DNA of 64,000 bases from Bacillota bacterium (GTDB taxonomy: Bacteria; Bacillota; UBA4882; UBA8346), in NCBI GenBank assembly GCA_023400055.1, contig JAEXFN010000011.1, positions 108,012-172,011 on the forward strand, given 5' to 3'. The notes beneath the pieces are model-generated. The model saw nothing but the letters and a program-made list of their open reading frames with translations, ran no database searches and had not been told where the DNA came from. Shown here piece by piece: positions 62,732-64,000 of the stretch; position 1 is the first letter of the stretch; each line of letters opens with the position of its first letter. A program made the translations under genes and the position numbers.

Positions 62732-63385
62732 ATGATTCAAGCGTTGATCTTTGATTTCGACGGATTGATTTTAGAGACGGAGTTTCCTTACTATGAATCG
62801 GTCCGGGAATTATACCAGCAATATCAGTGCGAGGTACCGCCGGAGCTGTTCCAGGCGATCGGTTCCGCGGATTTGTTTGACCCTTATGAATATCTGGAGC
62901 GTCAACTGGGGCAGCCGCTGGACCGGCAGCAGCTCAGCCGAGAACGGCGCCGGCGCCATTTTGAGCTGGTGAAGGCCAATCCGGTCCTGCCGGGAGTGCT
63001 GGACTATCTGGAGGCCGCCAAGGGCATGGGGCTACGGGTCGGTCTGGCCTCCAGCTCATCCCGGGAATGGGTAACCGGTCATCTGAGCCGGGTCGGCCTG
63101 CTGCCGTTCTTTGAGGTGATTCGCTGCGCCGATGATGTGGCCCGGACCAAGCCCGATCCCGAGCTATTCCGGGCCGTGCTCACGGCTTGGCGGCTCCAGC
63201 CCGATCAGGCGTTGGTATTTGAGGATTCGCCCAACGGGGTCAGCGCGGCCCGACGGGCCGGCATTTTTTGCGTGGCGGTGCCCAGCCGCCTGACCCGGCA
63301 GTTCGATTTCGGCCAGGCGCAACTGCGCCTGGATTCACTGGCCGATCTATCCCTGCCGGAATTGCTGGCCCGGATTGGGAGTTGA
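62732..63385 (+). CDS. HAD-superfamily phosphatase/beta-phosphoglucomutase-like
   Basis: 217 residues, GGGAG 7 bp before the ATG. Nucleophile D8 and acid/base D10 in IFDFDGLILETE; cap domain; motif II ASSSSREW; motif III lysine in RTKPDPELF; motif IV FEDSPNGVSAARRAGI. Dephosphorylates or isomerises a small sugar phosphate. Last gene of the DeoR locus, 76 bp after the kinase. Confidence 0.88.
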   Translation: MIQALIFDFDGLILETEFPYYESVRELYQQYQCEVPPELFQAIGSADLFDPYEYLERQLGQPLDRQQLSRERRRRHFELVKANPVLPGVLDYLEAAKGMGLRVGLASSSSREWVTGHLSRVGLLPFFEVIRCADDVARTKPDPELFRAVLTAWRLQPDQALVFEDSPNGVSAARRAGIFCVAVPSRLTRQFDFGQAQLRLDSLADLSLPELLARIGS

Positions 63386-63481
63386 TTCGAGCCGTCCGAT
63401 GGCCGATGGGAGGCTTTTTGGCTATTTCGAACGGCTTCGTCTAGCGATTAGCGCTACGACATCCGCTACGGTTTTTTCTTT

Positions 63482-63838
63482 CGCAGTGACGAAACTGATC
63501 GATTTATGAGCGAAGATAATCCATTTTGAAAGAGAAGATCTTCGTTTGGTAACTGAAGCTGTTTATTTAGTAACGGAAAATCCACATTTAGTAACTGAAG
63601 CAGTTCATTTAGTAACAGAAAATCGACATTCAGTAACAGAACGTACTCATTTACTAACAGAACAAGCATATTCAATAACGAAATGAATATATTCAGTAAG
63701 AGAATATGCTCATTTCGTTATTGAATAAGTTCATTCAGTAACAGAATAAGCTCATTCAGTAACGAAATATCTTCATTCAGTAACAGAATAAGCTCATTCA
63801 GTAACGAAATATCTTCATTCACTAACAGAATAAGCATA
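63482..63838. repeat. 21-bp tandem array F (about 17 units)
   Basis: Unit starts every 21 bp from 63545 to 63818, with decayed in-phase copies at 63482, 63503 and 63524. Core TTCAGTAACAGAA or TTCAGTAACGAAA plus TAAGCTCA or TATCTTCA, the last four units alternating strictly. One unit (63713) is inverted: TTCAATAACGAAATGA (63671-63686) and TCATTTCGTTATTGAA (63710-63725) are perfect complements. Same family as array E. Confidence 0.94.
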
Positions 63839-63882
63839 AGCACAAGCATTTTCAGTACTGGCATCCACTCGTAAAAAAGCCA

Positions 63883-63912
63883 TTGACAAGTGAACCAGGT
63901 CCATGGTAAGAT
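63883..63912 (+). promoter_or_regulatory. Right-edge promoter P1
   Basis: TTGACA (63883-63888), 18-bp spacer, TAAGAT (63907-63912), followed by AAGC. It opens toward the window edge, where no start codon is visible. Confidence 0.7.
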
Positions 63913-63962
63913 AAGCATCCGCGCCGGGCAGAAAGCCAAAGCGCGGCAACCGAAAAAAACGG

Positions 63963-63992
63963 TTGACAAGAGCTAAGGAAATGTGATAAGAT
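63963..63992 (+). promoter_or_regulatory. Right-edge promoter P2
   Basis: TTGACA (63963-63968), 18-bp spacer, TAAGAT (63987-63992). Same boxes, spacing and flanks (TTGACAAG, TAAGATAA) as P1, 80 bp downstream. Two like promoters in tandem often head a stable-RNA operon; the transcribed gene lies beyond the window. Confidence 0.7.
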
Positions 63993-64000
63993 AACCCCTG

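Overview
The window looks like chromosomal DNA of a Gram-positive-type anaerobe of the Bacillota (low-confidence guess: a fermentative Limnochordia/Hydrogenispora-like lineage). Reasons: strong AGGAGG-type ribosome binding sites before almost every gene, frequent GTG/TTG starts, many ABC importers for sugars and nucleosides, YesM/YesN-type two-component regulation, DeoR, PadR, MerR and GntR regulators, and a high-GC (well above 50 %) gene background broken by AT-rich regulatory stretches. No rRNA, tRNA, CRISPR array, prophage or insertion sequence was recognised.

Layout. 0-2.5 kb: end of an MFS transporter, a ketopantoate-reductase-like enzyme and a DegT-type aminotransferase. 3-7.8 kb: a BMP-type (nucleoside-like) ABC importer operon. 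8-12.5 kb: aldose epimerase, nitroreductase, GNAT acetyltransferase and a DUF2087/DUF2087/GIY-YIG trio. 12.5-13.5 kb: a hairpin-rich gene-free kilobase. 13.6-17 kb: a double-domain class II aldolase and an unknown 457-residue protein. 17-23.3 kb: a minus-strand operon headed by a GntR/FCD regulator, encoding a branched-chain-type ABC importer and a creatininase-family hydrolase. 23.7-29.8 kb: a His-rich protein, a His-rich sensor kinase with its OmpR-type regulator, an ABC exporter and a small unknown protein. 29.9-32.8 kb: a MerR regulator with a 19-bp-spacer promoter driving a D-2-hydroxyacid dehydrogenase and a ferredoxin-type aldo/keto reductase. 34.2-44.6 kb: YesM/YesN two-component pair, a sugar ABC importer, a GH1 glycosidase and a GH2 beta-mannosidase, a coherent beta-oligosaccharide uptake and hydrolysis locus. 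45-50.6 kb: guaB, an exported protein, a B12-binding radical SAM enzyme and a LysE-type exporter. 51-53 kb: a PadR-controlled membrane protein and NAD(P)H:FMN-type reductase. 53.4-63.4 kb: a DeoR-controlled sugar locus (BtpA/SgcQ, RbsB/LsrB-type ABC importer, M42 peptidase-like SgcX homologue, FGGY kinase, HAD phosphatase).

The most unusual feature is a set of six intergenic tandem arrays (about 9.1, 15.0, 26.8, 33.7, 46.7 and 63.5 kb). Each is built of degenerate units of exactly 21 bp with no spacers. Each has its own consensus, usually a 10-13-bp dyad plus a linker. Two pairs of arrays share units. The period equals two turns of B-DNA, and every array lies between transcription units. I know of no described system that this matches.

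Other points: a candidate shared operator (TATGACATAG) links the GntR-headed operon with the BMP importer at the other end of the window; a structured 70-80-bp repeat occurs twice, on opposite strands; and the DeoR locus resembles the E. coli sgc genes with the PTS replaced by an ABC importer and a kinase. Function calls rest on motif and family recognition by eye. No database search was run.
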